From the NCBI RefSeq assembly GCF_017744955.1, contig NZ_JAGIAG010000014.1, positions 1-60,986 on the forward strand: DNA of 60,986 bases. The letters run 5' to 3'. The position numbers were made by a program, and so were the translations under genes. The notes below the pieces were generated by a model, which saw only the letters and a program-made list of their open reading frames with translations, ran no database searches and had not been told where the DNA came from. This DNA is from Dokdonella sp. (GTDB lineage: Bacteria > Pseudomonadota > Gammaproteobacteria > Xanthomonadales > Rhodanobacteraceae). Below, in pieces: positions 22,944-32,275 of the stretch. Each line of letters opens with the position of its first letter. The stretch's first letter is position 1.

Positions 22944-23726
22944 TCACAGTTTCTTCAATAATAGCTTGTCGCCGTCCAGCCACGCTTGCACCGGCTTTCC
23001 GCGCAGGTCGGCGGGGATGTCCTCGAACACGCGGTAATGGCCGGCGATCGAGACGAGCTCGGCGTGGAATTCCTGGCAGTAGATGCGCGCGCGCTCGTCG
23101 CCGAGCGCGCCGGCCAGCGCGCGTCCGCGCAGGGCGCCGTAGACGTGGATCGAGCCGTCGGCGATGACTTCGGCGCCGTTGGCGACCAGTGCGTTGAGGA
23201 TCAGATCGCGGCCGCGCGCGTAGAGCTGCTGGCCGGAACGCACCGGCTGGTCGTGCAGCTGGCCGCCGGTCGGCGCCGCGGCGCTCGGCGGCGGCGGAGT
23301 CGCGCGCTCGACCGGCGCGGGTTCGCGCGACGGCGGCGGCGGGGTCGCGCGCGACGGTGGGAGCGGCGTCTCGGCGCTGCGCTCGTAGGCGGCGCGGAAC
23401 TTCGCGAACACCGGCACGCCGAGCGCCTGCGCCAGCGCGTCGTTCTCGCTGGTGCCGTAGGACAGGCCGACCGGCAGCATGCCCGACTCGCGGATGCGCT
23501 CGAACAGGCCGCGTACGGTGTCCACGTCCGGCAGCGCGGGCAGATGGCTCAGATCCAGCACCACCGGCGTGCGCAGGAACAACTTCTGCGCACTTTCCAC
23601 TTTTTCACGCAATTCCGCGGCGAGCCCTTCCGGATCGAGCCGCTTCAGTTTGAGGTTGGCGAGGCCGACCTGGCCGAACTTGATCTCGGCGACCAGCTCG
23701 AGACTTCCGATGGAAGCAGACGTCAT
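22944..23726 (-). CDS. minC: Septum site-determining protein MinC
   Basis: MinC is the FtsZ-ring inhibitor of the Min system. In this 260-aa product, residues about 8-105 form the N-terminal domain (FGQVGLANLKLKRLD, PVVLDLSHLPALPDVD). A Pro/Ser-rich linker follows at about 118-150 (PPPPSREPAPVERATPPPP). The C-terminal beta-helical domain begins VRSGQQLYARGRDLI and includes VIADGSIHVYGALRGRALAG. Its ATG lies 19 nt past the GNAT gene stop, so the two may share a transcript. Confidence 0.97.
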   Translation of the reverse strand: MTSASIGSLELVAEIKFGQVGLANLKLKRLDPEGLAAELREKVESAQKLFLRTPVVLDLSHLPALPDVDTVRGLFERIRESGMLPVGLSYGTSENDALAQALGVPVFAKFRAAYERSAETPLPPSRATPPPPSREPAPVERATPPPPSAAAPTGGQLHDQPVRSGQQLYARGRDLILNALVANGAEVIADGSIHVYGALRGRALAGALGDERARIYCQEFHAELVSIAGHYRVFEDIPADLRGKPVQAWLDGDKLLLKKL

Positions 23727-23745
23727 TGTCCGTCGACGCTCCGGC

Positions 23746-24357
23746 TCAGCCGCCGCCGGCGGCGCGTACCGCCGGGCGGTCGGCGGTCAGGCGGCCGCGT
23801 TCGGCCAGCCACGGCAGGTCCGGCAGGCCGGCGCCGTCGATGTAGGTCTCGCGCACGAACGGATAGCTGCACAGCGTCTTCGCCAGCAGCGACACGCGCC
23901 GGCCGTTGCTCGGCATCGTCTGCTGACCGACCTCCTGGAAGCCCCAGGTGCCGTGGAACAGCACCGAGACGTCGTCGCGCGGCTCCAGGAACACCTCGCA
24001 GGCGAGCAGCGGCACGCGCGTTTCGGCGTAGCTGGTCACGTCGGCGTAGAACACCCGGCCGAGGCCGAGGCCGCGGTACGGCTTGGCGATGACGATGCGG
24101 TCGATGTAGACGAACGACGGATAGTGCTGGCGAAACCACTGGTAGTTCGGGCTGTCGTAGTCGGCGTCTTCGCGCATCGCCGGCAGGAACCCGGCGGCGT
24201 GGCCGTCGACCTCGGCGAGACGGAAATAGCTCGCCTGTTCGTACAACGTGCGCAGGCCGGCGGCGTCCAGCGGCAGGATCGTCGAGCCGGCGGCATTGTT
24301 GAGCGCAAGCACCGAATCCAGCTCGTGCGGCGACACGTCGCGGATGCTCAAGGACAT
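23746..24357 (-). CDS. GNAT-family N-acetyltransferase (COG3818-like)
   Basis: A 203-aa acetyltransferase of the GNAT fold. The acetyl-CoA pyrophosphate-binding loop is visible in YIDRIVIAKPYRGLGLGRVF (R/Q-x-x-G-x-G/A pattern). It opens SLSIRDVSPHELDSVLALNN and has PNYQWFRQHYPSFVYIDR and FLEPRDDVSVLFHGTWGF, matching a predicted cytoplasmic GNAT group. The acceptor is unknown. It sits immediately upstream of minC. GGAG lies about 9 nt before the ATG. Confidence 0.87.
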   Translation of the reverse strand: MSLSIRDVSPHELDSVLALNNAAGSTILPLDAAGLRTLYEQASYFRLAEVDGHAAGFLPAMREDADYDSPNYQWFRQHYPSFVYIDRIVIAKPYRGLGLGRVFYADVTSYAETRVPLLACEVFLEPRDDVSVLFHGTWGFQEVGQQTMPSNGRRVSLLAKTLCSYPFVRETYIDGAGLPDLPWLAERGRLTADRPAVRAAGGG

Positions 24358-24489
24358 TGTGTAGCTCCATGGAAGTAGTGCCCGGTCCGACAGCTGTCAG
24401 CTCGTCGATGCGGGTCCGCGTCGGCGGAATTATCGCATGTGACCGCGGCAGGGTCATGGCGCGGTGCGGGCAACGAAGTTAGCGAAGCG

Positions 24490-25668
24490 TTAGCGCGGAC
24501 GGAGCAGACGCGCGAGCGCGACCACCGTCGTCGCGGCCAAGAGGGTGGCCGCCGCGGCCGCATTCCAGCCGCCGCCGGCCGTCGCCAGCGCGGCGGCCAG
24601 CGGCGGCAGCGCGAACTGGCCGGCGGCCGAGCCTTGCATCATCAGGCCGTTGACGCTCGACAGGAGCTGCGGCCGCGGCGCGTGCTCCGGCGCGAGCGCG
24701 AACAGGCTGCCCGGGATCAGTCCGCCGACGGCCGAGAACAGCAGGCCTCCCGCGACGCGCAGCCACGGCCCGCTCGCGGCGAAGAACACCAGCGCGGCGC
24801 CGGCCGCCATCGCGATCGAGGCACCGGTCAGCAGCCGCTGCGGCCGCGCGCCGGCGTGCAAGGCGAAGCCGGCGGCGAGATTGCCGAGCACGTTGGCGAG
24901 CACGACCAGCGCGCTCAGCGCCGCCGCGGCCGGCGCCGACGCGCCGTCGACCTCGACCAGGATCAGCGGCAGGAAGCCGACCACGGCGAGGTATTGGCCG
25001 GCGTACAAGGCGAAGATCGCGGCGAGCACCCAGGGCCCGCGTTGCGTGGCGAGTTCGCGCAGTCGAGCGGTGAGCGGCGCTTGCTCCGTCGGCGCGCGCG
25101 GCTGCCTGCCGCGAGTGACCAGAAACAGCGCCAGCGCCGCCGTCAGCGTCAACGCCGCCGCCAGCAGCCACACGCCGCGCCAGCCGGCGCTGCCGAGCAA
25201 GGGGGCGCCGAGCAGCAGCATCGCGCCGATGCCGAGCGGTACGTTGGCGCCCCACAGGCCGAGAGCGACGCGGCGGTCGGCCGGCGCGGCCGCCCGCGTG
25301 ATCAGGGAAGGCACCGACACCGCGGTGAGGATGAAGCCGACGCCTTCGATCGCGCGGCTCGCGAGCAGTACGAACGCATTCGCCGCCGCCGCGCCGAGCG
25401 CCGAGGCGAGCGCGACCAGCAGCATGCCGGCCAGCGCGACGCGCGCCTGGCCGCAGCGGTCGGCGGCCAGGCCGACCGCGAGACCGGCGCCGGCGGCGAC
25501 CAGGTTGAAGATCGACACCACCCAGCCTGCCGCGGTCAGGCCGAGGCCGAGGTCCGCGCGCAGCAGCGGGATCGCGCCGGGTACCTTGCCGACGTGCAGC
25601 GCGACCGCGACGCCGGCGCCGGCCAGCACCACGACGGTGATCCACGGCGTGCGCGGCGCGGCGTTCAC
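24490..25668 (-). CDS. MFS transporter (CynX/NimT-like) coupled to the RND pump gene
   Basis: The 392-aa product has 12 predicted helices and is Ala-rich throughout. It starts at a GTG overlapping the RND stop (GTGA). The motif A-like loop appears as GLAADRCGQARVALAG, and helix 4 has SRAIEGVGFILTAVSVPSL. It resembles CynX/NimT-type facilitators. The stop-start overlap means it is translated from the efflux operon message, an unusual third gene in place of the expected outer-membrane channel. Substrate is unknown. Confidence 0.88.
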   Translation of the reverse strand: MNAAPRTPWITVVVLAGAGVAVALHVGKVPGAIPLLRADLGLGLTAAGWVVSIFNLVAAGAGLAVGLAADRCGQARVALAGMLLVALASALGAAAANAFVLLASRAIEGVGFILTAVSVPSLITRAAAPADRRVALGLWGANVPLGIGAMLLLGAPLLGSAGWRGVWLLAAALTLTAALALFLVTRGRQPRAPTEQAPLTARLRELATQRGPWVLAAIFALYAGQYLAVVGFLPLILVEVDGASAPAAAALSALVVLANVLGNLAAGFALHAGARPQRLLTGASIAMAAGAALVFFAASGPWLRVAGGLLFSAVGGLIPGSLFALAPEHAPRPQLLSSVNGLMMQGSAAGQFALPPLAAALATAGGGWNAAAAATLLAATTVVALARLLRPR

Positions 25669-28600
25669 GCGGCGGCGTTCGCCGTCGCCGACGATGCGGC
25701 CGGGCCGGCGTCCTCGTGCGCCGGTTCCGCGCGGTGCGCGGCGGCGATCAGCGAATAGAACACCGGCACGACGAACAGCGTGAACACGGTGCCGATGATC
25801 ATGCCGGCGACGAGGACGATGCCGATGCTGCTGCGCGCGGCGGCGCCGGGTCCGCTGACCAGCACCAGCGGCAGCGAACCGAAGATCATCGCCGCCGAGG
25901 TCATCAGCACCGGGCGCAGCCGCGTCAGCGCTGCTTCGCGCGCGGCAGCCAGGCGGTCCAGGCCGAGCGCCTGGCGCGCGTTGGCGAACTCGACGATCAG
26001 GATGCCGTTCTTGGCGATCAGTCCGACCAGGGTGATCAGGCCGACCTGCGAGTAGATGTTGATGGTGGTGAGGCCGAGGAAGCTGAAGACGAGCGCGCCG
26101 GAGATCGCCAGCGGCACCGAGCCGAGCAGCACGATCAACGGATCGCGGAAGCTCCTGAACTGCGCCGCCAGCACCAGATAGATCAGCACCACCGAGAAGC
26201 CCAGCGTGACGGTCAGCGCGGAACCTTCCTTGCGGATCTGGCGCGACTCGCCGGCGTAGTCGACCGCGACGTCGGCACCGCCGACCGCGGCGGCCGCCGC
26301 TTCGAGCACGGCCAGGCCTTCGGCCTTGGTCACGCCCGGCTGCACGCCGCCGAAGATGCGCGTCGCGTTGCGCTGCTGGAAGCGGTTCAAGGTGCGCGGC
26401 GCGGTACTGGTCTCGATGCGGGTGAACGAGGACACCGGCACCAGGCGGCCTTCCGGCGTCTTGATCTTGAGGTCGAGCAGCGGCTCCAGCGTGGCGCGGT
26501 CGGCGTCGCCGAGCTGCGGAATGACCTTGTAGCTGCGGTCGAAATAGTTGAAGCGGTTGACGTAGTTGCCGCCGAGCAGGGTGCCCAGCTCGCGGCCGAC
26601 GCCGGCCAGGTCGAGGCCGAGGTCGGCGATGCGCTCGCGGTCGAGCACGACGCGCGCCTCGGGCAGGTCGATCTTCAGGTCGGTGTCGACGTAGAGGAAC
26701 TTGCCGCTCTTCATGCCCGCGTCGAGCACGGCCTGCGCGGTGGCGAGCCGCTGTTCGAGCGGCGCGTCGCTCTGCAGCACCAGTTCGACGTCGTACTGAC
26801 CCGGCGTCGGCAGCGGCGGATCCAGGCGCGGGAACACGCGCACGCCCGGCGTCTGCGAGACGGCGGCGTAGACCTCGCCGAACATCGCCTCGGTGGTGCG
26901 TTGGCGGGCGGACCAGTCCTTCACCACCAGCCCGCCGAAGCCGCCCCAGGACGAGGTCAGCGCCCAGGTGTACTCGGTCTCCGGGAACGCCTTCAGGGCC
27001 GCGAACGCCTGCGCCGAGTCGTGATCGGTCGCCGCCAGCGCGGAATCCGGCGAGGCTTCGTAGAACAGACTGATCGAGCCCTGGTCCTCGACCGGCGCGA
27101 GCTCCTGGCGCGAATTCAGATACAGCGGCCAGGCCGCGAGCGCGACCAGCAGCGCCGCGACGGCGATCGCCTGGCGCATGCCGAAGGCCGCTTCGAGCGC
27201 GCGCGCATAGCCGCGGCGGACGACGTCGAAGCCGCGATTGACCAGCCGCGTCATGCGGCCTTCGTGGCCGCGCTCGTGCACGAAGCGCGAGCTCATCACC
27301 GGCGACAACGTCAGCGCGACCACGCCGGACACGATCACCGCCATCGCCAGCGTGATCGCGAACTCGAGGAACAGCGAGCCGGTCAGCCCGCCCTGGAACG
27401 CGATCGGCGTGTACACCGTCGCCAGCGTGATCGTCATCGCGATCACCGGGCCGATCAGCTCGCGCGCGCCGATCATCGCCGCCTGGACGCGCGAGCGGCC
27501 CTCCTGCACGTGGCGCTCGACGTTCTCGACGACCACGATCGCATCGTCGACGACCAGGCCGACCGCGAGCACGACGGCGAGCATGGTCAGCAGGTTCAGG
27601 CTGAAGCCGAACGCGAGCATCGCGATCGCGGTGCCGATCAGCGACACCGGCATCGCGATCAGCGGCACCAGCGCGGTGCGCAGCGAGCCCATGAACACGA
27701 ACACCGCCAGGCCGACGATCAGGATCGTCTCGATCAGCGTCTTGCTGATCTCCTTCAGCGCGCTGCGCATGAAGGTGGTGCCGTCCCAGACCAGGCGCAT
27801 GTCGACGTCCTTGGGCAGGGTCGGGCGCAGGCGTTCCATCTCCGCGTACAGCCGATCGGCGACCTCGATCTCGTTCGAGCCGACCAGCGGCCAGATGCCG
27901 AGGTAGACCGCTTCCTGGTCGTCGTACTTGGCGAGGACGTCGGCTTCCTCGGCGCCGAGTTCGACGCGCGCGACGTCGGACAGGCGCACGATCGCGCCGC
28001 TGCGGTCGGCCACGATCAGGTTGGCGAATTCCTCGGCCGAGCGCAGGTCGGTGTCGGCGAGCAGGTTGACCTGCACCAGGTTGCCCTTGGTCTGACCGAC
28101 CGCGGCGAGATAGTTGTTGCGCTCCAGCGCTGCGTGCACGTCGCCGGGCGAGAGGTTCAGTGCCGCCAGCCGCGCCGGATCGATCCACACGCGCATGGCA
28201 ATCTGCCGGCCGCCTTCGAAGGTCACGCGCTGCACGCCCTCGAGCGTGGCCAGCTGCGGCTGCAAGGTGCGCAGCAGCCAGTCGGTGATCGCCGGCACGC
28301 TGCGTTGCGTGGAGGCGAAGCTGAGATAGAACGTCGCGTAGGGCCGGTCCGCGCGCTGCACCTCGATCGTCGGCGGCTCGGCTTCGGCCGGCAATTGCGA
28401 ACGCACCTGCTGCAGGCGCGCGGTGATCTCGGCCAGTGCCGCGGTGCTGCTGTGGTCGAGCTTCAGGCGCACGGTGATCGTGCTCTGGCCGGCGCGGCTG
28501 GTCGATTCGAGGTGGTCGACGCCGCCGATCGAGGACACCGCGCGTTCGAGCGGCGTGGTCAGGAAGCCGCGCACGGTCTCGGCGCTGGCGCCGTAGTAGA

Positions 28601-28751
28601 CCGTCGTGATGATCACCGAGGAGCTTTCGATCTGCGGGTACTGCTGGATCGGCAGCGACGACAATGCGCGCCAGCCGACCAGCAGGATCATCAGATTGAC
28701 GGTGATCGCGAGTACGGGATGCTTGATGAAGAGGTCGGTGAAGGCGCGCAT
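25665..28751 (-). CDS. RND (HAE1-type) efflux pump, inner-membrane subunit
   Basis: A 1028-aa proton-driven transporter that exports hydrophobic compounds or drugs across the envelope with a membrane fusion protein and an outer-membrane channel. It opens MRAFTDLFIKHPVLAITVNL and has the two large periplasmic loops expected of the family. The TM4 proton-relay pair DD sits in AVGLVVDDAIVVVENVERH (about residues 401-402). It is closer in feel to MdtB/MexF-like pumps than to metal pumps, since no metal-binding motif is seen. It follows the fusion-protein gene by 25 bp and overlaps the MFS gene. No tolC-like gene is present in the window. Confidence 0.95.
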   Translation of the reverse strand: MRAFTDLFIKHPVLAITVNLMILLVGWRALSSLPIQQYPQIESSSVIITTVYYGASAETVRGFLTTPLERAVSSIGGVDHLESTSRAGQSTITVRLKLDHSSTAALAEITARLQQVRSQLPAEAEPPTIEVQRADRPYATFYLSFASTQRSVPAITDWLLRTLQPQLATLEGVQRVTFEGGRQIAMRVWIDPARLAALNLSPGDVHAALERNNYLAAVGQTKGNLVQVNLLADTDLRSAEEFANLIVADRSGAIVRLSDVARVELGAEEADVLAKYDDQEAVYLGIWPLVGSNEIEVADRLYAEMERLRPTLPKDVDMRLVWDGTTFMRSALKEISKTLIETILIVGLAVFVFMGSLRTALVPLIAMPVSLIGTAIAMLAFGFSLNLLTMLAVVLAVGLVVDDAIVVVENVERHVQEGRSRVQAAMIGARELIGPVIAMTITLATVYTPIAFQGGLTGSLFLEFAITLAMAVIVSGVVALTLSPVMSSRFVHERGHEGRMTRLVNRGFDVVRRGYARALEAAFGMRQAIAVAALLVALAAWPLYLNSRQELAPVEDQGSISLFYEASPDSALAATDHDSAQAFAALKAFPETEYTWALTSSWGGFGGLVVKDWSARQRTTEAMFGEVYAAVSQTPGVRVFPRLDPPLPTPGQYDVELVLQSDAPLEQRLATAQAVLDAGMKSGKFLYVDTDLKIDLPEARVVLDRERIADLGLDLAGVGRELGTLLGGNYVNRFNYFDRSYKVIPQLGDADRATLEPLLDLKIKTPEGRLVPVSSFTRIETSTAPRTLNRFQQRNATRIFGGVQPGVTKAEGLAVLEAAAAAVGGADVAVDYAGESRQIRKEGSALTVTLGFSVVLIYLVLAAQFRSFRDPLIVLLGSVPLAISGALVFSFLGLTTINIYSQVGLITLVGLIAKNGILIVEFANARQALGLDRLAAAREAALTRLRPVLMTSAAMIFGSLPLVLVSGPGAAARSSIGIVLVAGMIIGTVFTLFVVPVFYSLIAAAHRAEPAHEDAGPAASSATANAAA

Positions 28752-28776
28752 GGCGGCGGGTCCCCAGGCAGGCCGA

Positions 28777-29886
28777 CTACGGCTGGCCGGCGCGGGCCGG
28801 CGCGCCTTCGCTGAGCGCGACCAGGGCGCCGTCGCGCAGCTTGAACGAGCCGGAGGCGGCGACCTTCTCGCCGGCGGCCAGGCCCGATTCGATCACCGCT
28901 TCGCGTTCGAGCAGGGCCTCGACGCGCACCGCGCGCTCCTGCGCGCGCGTCCTGCCGTCCGCCGCGGTGGCGAGCACGAACACCTGATCGCCGGCGGGGC
29001 CCTTGCGGATCGCGCTCAGCGGCACCGCGACGGCCAGGCGCGGATCGCCGACCGGCACGCGCACGCGTACCGAGGCGCCCGGCGCCGGTGCGCCGGCGGC
29101 ATCGGCGATGCGCGCACGCGCGGTGGCGTTGCGCGTGGCCGGATCGACGCGCGCGTCGATCGCGACGATCTTCGCCCGGATCGGCGCATCGCCGTTCGCG
29201 GCGACGATCTCGACCTCCTCGCCGGGGCGCAGCTCGCGACCGACCTGCTGCGCCACCGCGAAGTCGACGTAGGCGGCCTCGTCGACACCCTGCAACGTGG
29301 TCAGCAAGGTGCCTTCGGACAGGAACTGGCCCGGATGCACGTCGGCGATGCCGACGCGCGCGCGGAACGGCGCGCGGATCGTCTTGCGCGCGATCACCGC
29401 CTTGGCCCGCGCGATCTGCGCCAGGGCGACATCGCGTTCGGCGCGCGTGCGATCGAGATCCGCCTGCGAAGCGAACTGGCTGTGGCTGAGGCGCTGCATG
29501 CGCTCGAGCATGCTCTGCGCCAGCGTCGCCTGCGCCTCCTGGGCCTTGAGTTCGGCGCTCTCGACCGAAATGTCGAGCTGGACCAGCACGGTGCCGGCCT
29601 CGACGACTTCCCCAGGCGTCAGCTTCACGCCGTGCACGGTGCCGGCCAGTTCGTTGCGCAGCGTGACCGAGCGCAACGCGACGACGGTGCCGATCGCGGT
29701 CGTGCTGCGTCCGTGTTCGCGTTCGACGGCGGTGGCGGCGACGACGCTCTCGGCAGGTTCGGGCTGGCTCGCTGAAGCCGCCTCGGCGGCGCGCACGGAA
29801 GCGTGCTTCCAGAGCACCAGGCCGGTGGCGAGACCGCCCAGGAGGGCGATCAGCACCCCGGTGTGCAACCAGCTTCGACGGGCCAT
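28777..29886 (-). CDS. RND efflux periplasmic adaptor (membrane fusion protein)
   Basis: A 369-aa adaptor of the AcrA/HlyD class linking the RND pump to an outer-membrane channel. One N-terminal membrane anchor (about 6-26) is followed by the lipoyl-like barrel halves (TVLVQLDISVESAELKAQ, TIRAPFRARVGIADVHPGQFL). An alpha hairpin at about 110-150 and beta-barrel domains complete it. The ATG at 29886 has AAGGAA upstream. It is the first gene of the MFP-RND-MFS operon and is divergent from the LysR gene at 29990. Confidence 0.94.
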   Translation of the reverse strand: MARRSWLHTGVLIALLGGLATGLVLWKHASVRAAEAASASQPEPAESVVAATAVEREHGRSTTAIGTVVALRSVTLRNELAGTVHGVKLTPGEVVEAGTVLVQLDISVESAELKAQEAQATLAQSMLERMQRLSHSQFASQADLDRTRAERDVALAQIARAKAVIARKTIRAPFRARVGIADVHPGQFLSEGTLLTTLQGVDEAAYVDFAVAQQVGRELRPGEEVEIVAANGDAPIRAKIVAIDARVDPATRNATARARIADAAGAPAPGASVRVRVPVGDPRLAVAVPLSAIRKGPAGDQVFVLATAADGRTRAQERAVRVEALLEREAVIESGLAAGEKVAASGSFKLRDGALVALSEGAPARAGQP

Positions 29887-29942
29887 CGGCGTTCCTTGAT
29901 GAATGAGCTTTTTTCATCTTAGACTTGCCAGGACTGCTTATC

Positions 29943-29982
29943 GAATGATGATTTCTAACGGGATCATTAATTCAGTTCATGA
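29943..29982. promoter_or_regulatory. Putative LysR operator in the efflux/regulator intergenic region
   Basis: The 103-bp divergent region is far more AT-rich than its surroundings. GAATGAT (29943-29949) and an ATCATTAATTC stretch (about 29972-29982) form an interrupted inverted repeat. This is a plausible site for the adjacent GcvA-type regulator to control both itself and the efflux operon. Inferred from symmetry and location. Confidence 0.42.
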
Positions 29983-29989
29983 GGTACGT

Positions 29990-31021
29990 ATGCCGAGCCC
30001 GTATCGATCGACCCCTCCATTGCCCGCTCTGCGCACCTTCGAGGCGGTCGCGCGGCTGTCGAGCTTCACCCGCGCGGCGGAGGAGCTGGCGATTACGCAG
30101 AGCGCCGTCAGCCACCAGATCCGCGCGCTGGAACAGTTCGTCGGCGGTCCTCTCTTGTTGCGCCGCAATCCCGGCGTCGAGCTGACGGCGGAAGGGCGCG
30201 TCCTGCTCGAAGGCGTGCGTGCCGGGCTCGACCTGATCCTGCGCGCTTCCGATCGCATCCGTTTCCCGCGCCAGGTCGGCGTGTTGACGGTCGCCGCGCC
30301 GATGGCCTTCGCGAGCTGGTGGCTGGTACCGCGGCTCGGCCATTTCGCCGCGCTGCATCCGAACATCGAGATCCGCATCTCGACGATGGAATGCGCCGAG
30401 CTCGACTTCGTGCGCGCGAACGTCGACGTCGCGATCCTGACGCGGCCCGAAGCCGAGCCGCCGCGCCGCAACGAGGCGCTGCTGCTGCGCGAAAGCGTGT
30501 TCCCGGTGTGCAGTCCCGGTCTGGTCGAACGCGGCGGGCTGCGCCAGCCGGCCGATCTCGCGCGGCAGACGCTGATCGAGGAGGATTCCGGTCCGTTCGA
30601 GGCCGCGCAGTGGGCATCGTGGCTGCACCTGTTCGAGGTGCCGGACCAGCCGGCGGTGCCGCGGCTGCGCTTCAGCCACTACGGCGTCGCGTTGTCGGCG
30701 GCGATCGACGGACTCGGCGTCGCGCTCGGGCGTTCGCCGATGATCGATTGCGAACTCGACGCCGGCCGTCTGGTGCGCCCGTTCGGCGACAAGTTCGAGC
30801 TGACCACGCCGGACGTGTACGTGCTGTCCTGGCCCGAGGGCGCGGAGAAGGATCAGCGCTTCCTCGCGTTCCGCGACTTCGTGTTCGACGAAAGCTGCCA
30901 CTGCGAAGCGGCGGCGGGACCGTGCGGCGATCCACCTCCGCAGCGGCCGCCGCAGACCGACTGGCCGGCCGAGCGCGCGGCGCGGCGGCAGGCGGCGAGC
31001 GAACCGTCGCCGGTCGAATGA
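29990..31021 (+). CDS. GcvA-type LysR transcriptional regulator
   Basis: A LysR regulator of the GcvA subgroup: LPALRTFEAVARLSSFTRAA, then ITQSAVSHQIRALE, forms the DNA-binding domain (about residues 9-68), with LTVAAPMAFASWWLVPRLGHF opening the effector domain. The start at 29990 has GAGG 5 nt upstream. The 343-aa product is about 40 residues longer than usual because of a Pro/Cys/His-bearing tail (ESCHCEAAAGPCGD, PPPQRPPQTDW). It is divergent from the MFP-RND-MFS operon and is the obvious candidate to regulate it. The inducer is unknown. Confidence 0.9.
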   Translation: MPSPYRSTPPLPALRTFEAVARLSSFTRAAEELAITQSAVSHQIRALEQFVGGPLLLRRNPGVELTAEGRVLLEGVRAGLDLILRASDRIRFPRQVGVLTVAAPMAFASWWLVPRLGHFAALHPNIEIRISTMECAELDFVRANVDVAILTRPEAEPPRRNEALLLRESVFPVCSPGLVERGGLRQPADLARQTLIEEDSGPFEAAQWASWLHLFEVPDQPAVPRLRFSHYGVALSAAIDGLGVALGRSPMIDCELDAGRLVRPFGDKFELTTPDVYVLSWPEGAEKDQRFLAFRDFVFDESCHCEAAAGPCGDPPPQRPPQTDWPAERAARRQAASEPSPVE

Positions 31022-31087
31022 GGCGCCGCGGCGCCGCGTGACTTCCGGGCAGGTTACGTCGCCGCGGCGCACGCCTATGATGCCGCC

Positions 31088-32275
31088 ATGCCCTGGCCGA
31101 ACTTCAATCACATCCAGCTGCTGCGCTACGCGGGCCTGTTCCAGTACGCCAGCGTCGGCACGCCGTTCCTGCGCTACCAGACCCTGGTCGAGGAACTCGC
31201 GCAGAGGCAGCTGCCGACCTCGTACGTGCACCTGTGGCTGGGCTGCTACATCGTCTTCGGCATCGTCTACTGGTACCTCACCAGCGATCTCGGCGACCAG
31301 CGCCGCACGCCGCTGCGGCGCGCGCTGCAGATCGTGCTGCTGCTGGTGTTGAACGTGACGGTGGTCGCGATCGGCTGGTTCAGCCAGGGCGGCATCGGCG
31401 CGCTGCTGCTGGCGGTGATCGCGGTCGCGCTGCCCTGGCTGCTGCCGCTGCGCGTCGCGCTCGCCTGGATGGTGTTGCAGAACTTCTCGCTGGTGCCGGT
31501 GTTCGCCAGCATCCGCGAGCCGGTGTTCAGCCTGAGCGATGCGTTCCTGCAGTCGAGCCTCTACCTCGGCTTCATCGTGCTCGCCTTCGTGACCTCGTTC
31601 GTGACCAAGCGCCAGGTCGAGGCGCGCGAGGAGCAGCGGCGCCTGAATACCGAACTGCGCGCGACGCGCACCCTGCTGGCCGAGTCGAGCCGGCTGGCCG
31701 AGCGCATGCGCATCTCGCGCGAGCTGCACGATCTGGTCGGCCATCACCTGACCGCGCTCAGCCTCAATCTCGAAGTCGCCAGCCATCTGGTGCAGGGCGC
31801 GGCGCAGGAGCACGTGCGCCAGGCGCAGTCGGTCGCCAAGCTGCTGCTCGGCGACGTGCGCGAGGTGGTCAGCCAGCTGCGCGAGGACGACAACATCGAC
31901 CTGACCCAGGCGCTGAAGAACCTGACCGAAGGCGTGCCGGGGCTGGACATCCACCTGGAACTGCCGCCGCGCTTCGGCGTCGACGACCCGAAGCGCGCGC
32001 AGGTGCTGCTACGCTGCGCGCAGGAGATCATCACCAACACCGTGCGCCATGCCGGGGCGCGCAACCTGTGGCTGCGCTTCGAGCGCAGCGAGGATCGCCA
32101 GATGGTGATCCACGCGCGCGACGACGGCCACGGCGCGTCTCAATTCCAGCACGGCAACGGCCTCACCGGCATGCGCGAACGCCTCGCGCAGTTCGGCGGC
32201 CGCCTCGACATCGCAACCGGCAAGGGGCAGGGCTTCGCGCTCGACGCCTCGCTGCCATTGGAGAGCAGGGCATGA
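31088..32275 (+). CDS. Sensor histidine kinase, HisKA_3 (DesK/NarL-partner) type
   Basis: A 395-aa membrane kinase with five to six N-terminal hydrophobic segments (about residues 45-172) and no recognisable extracytoplasmic sensor domain. It therefore probably senses within the membrane. The HisKA_3 dimerisation helix contains the phospho-acceptor His214 in RISRELHDLVGHHLTALSLN. The HATPase region has CAQEIITNTVRHAGA (N box) and GHGASQFQHGNGLTGMRERL (G boxes). Its stop overlaps the ATG of the LuxR-type regulator (ATGA). The stimulus is unknown. Confidence 0.93.
   Translation: MPWPNFNHIQLLRYAGLFQYASVGTPFLRYQTLVEELAQRQLPTSYVHLWLGCYIVFGIVYWYLTSDLGDQRRTPLRRALQIVLLLVLNVTVVAIGWFSQGGIGALLLAVIAVALPWLLPLRVALAWMVLQNFSLVPVFASIREPVFSLSDAFLQSSLYLGFIVLAFVTSFVTKRQVEAREEQRRLNTELRATRTLLAESSRLAERMRISRELHDLVGHHLTALSLNLEVASHLVQGAAQEHVRQAQSVAKLLLGDVREVVSQLREDDNIDLTQALKNLTEGVPGLDIHLELPPRFGVDDPKRAQVLLRCAQEIITNTVRHAGARNLWLRFERSEDRQMVIHARDDGHGASQFQHGNGLTGMRERLAQFGGRLDIATGKGQGFALDASLPLESRA

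Noticed and set aside
24490..28188. A single 1232-codon frame covering the MFS gene and much of the RND gene
   Set aside because: Only its end (from the GTG at 25668) is the real MFS protein. The upstream part is the wrong frame of the RND gene.
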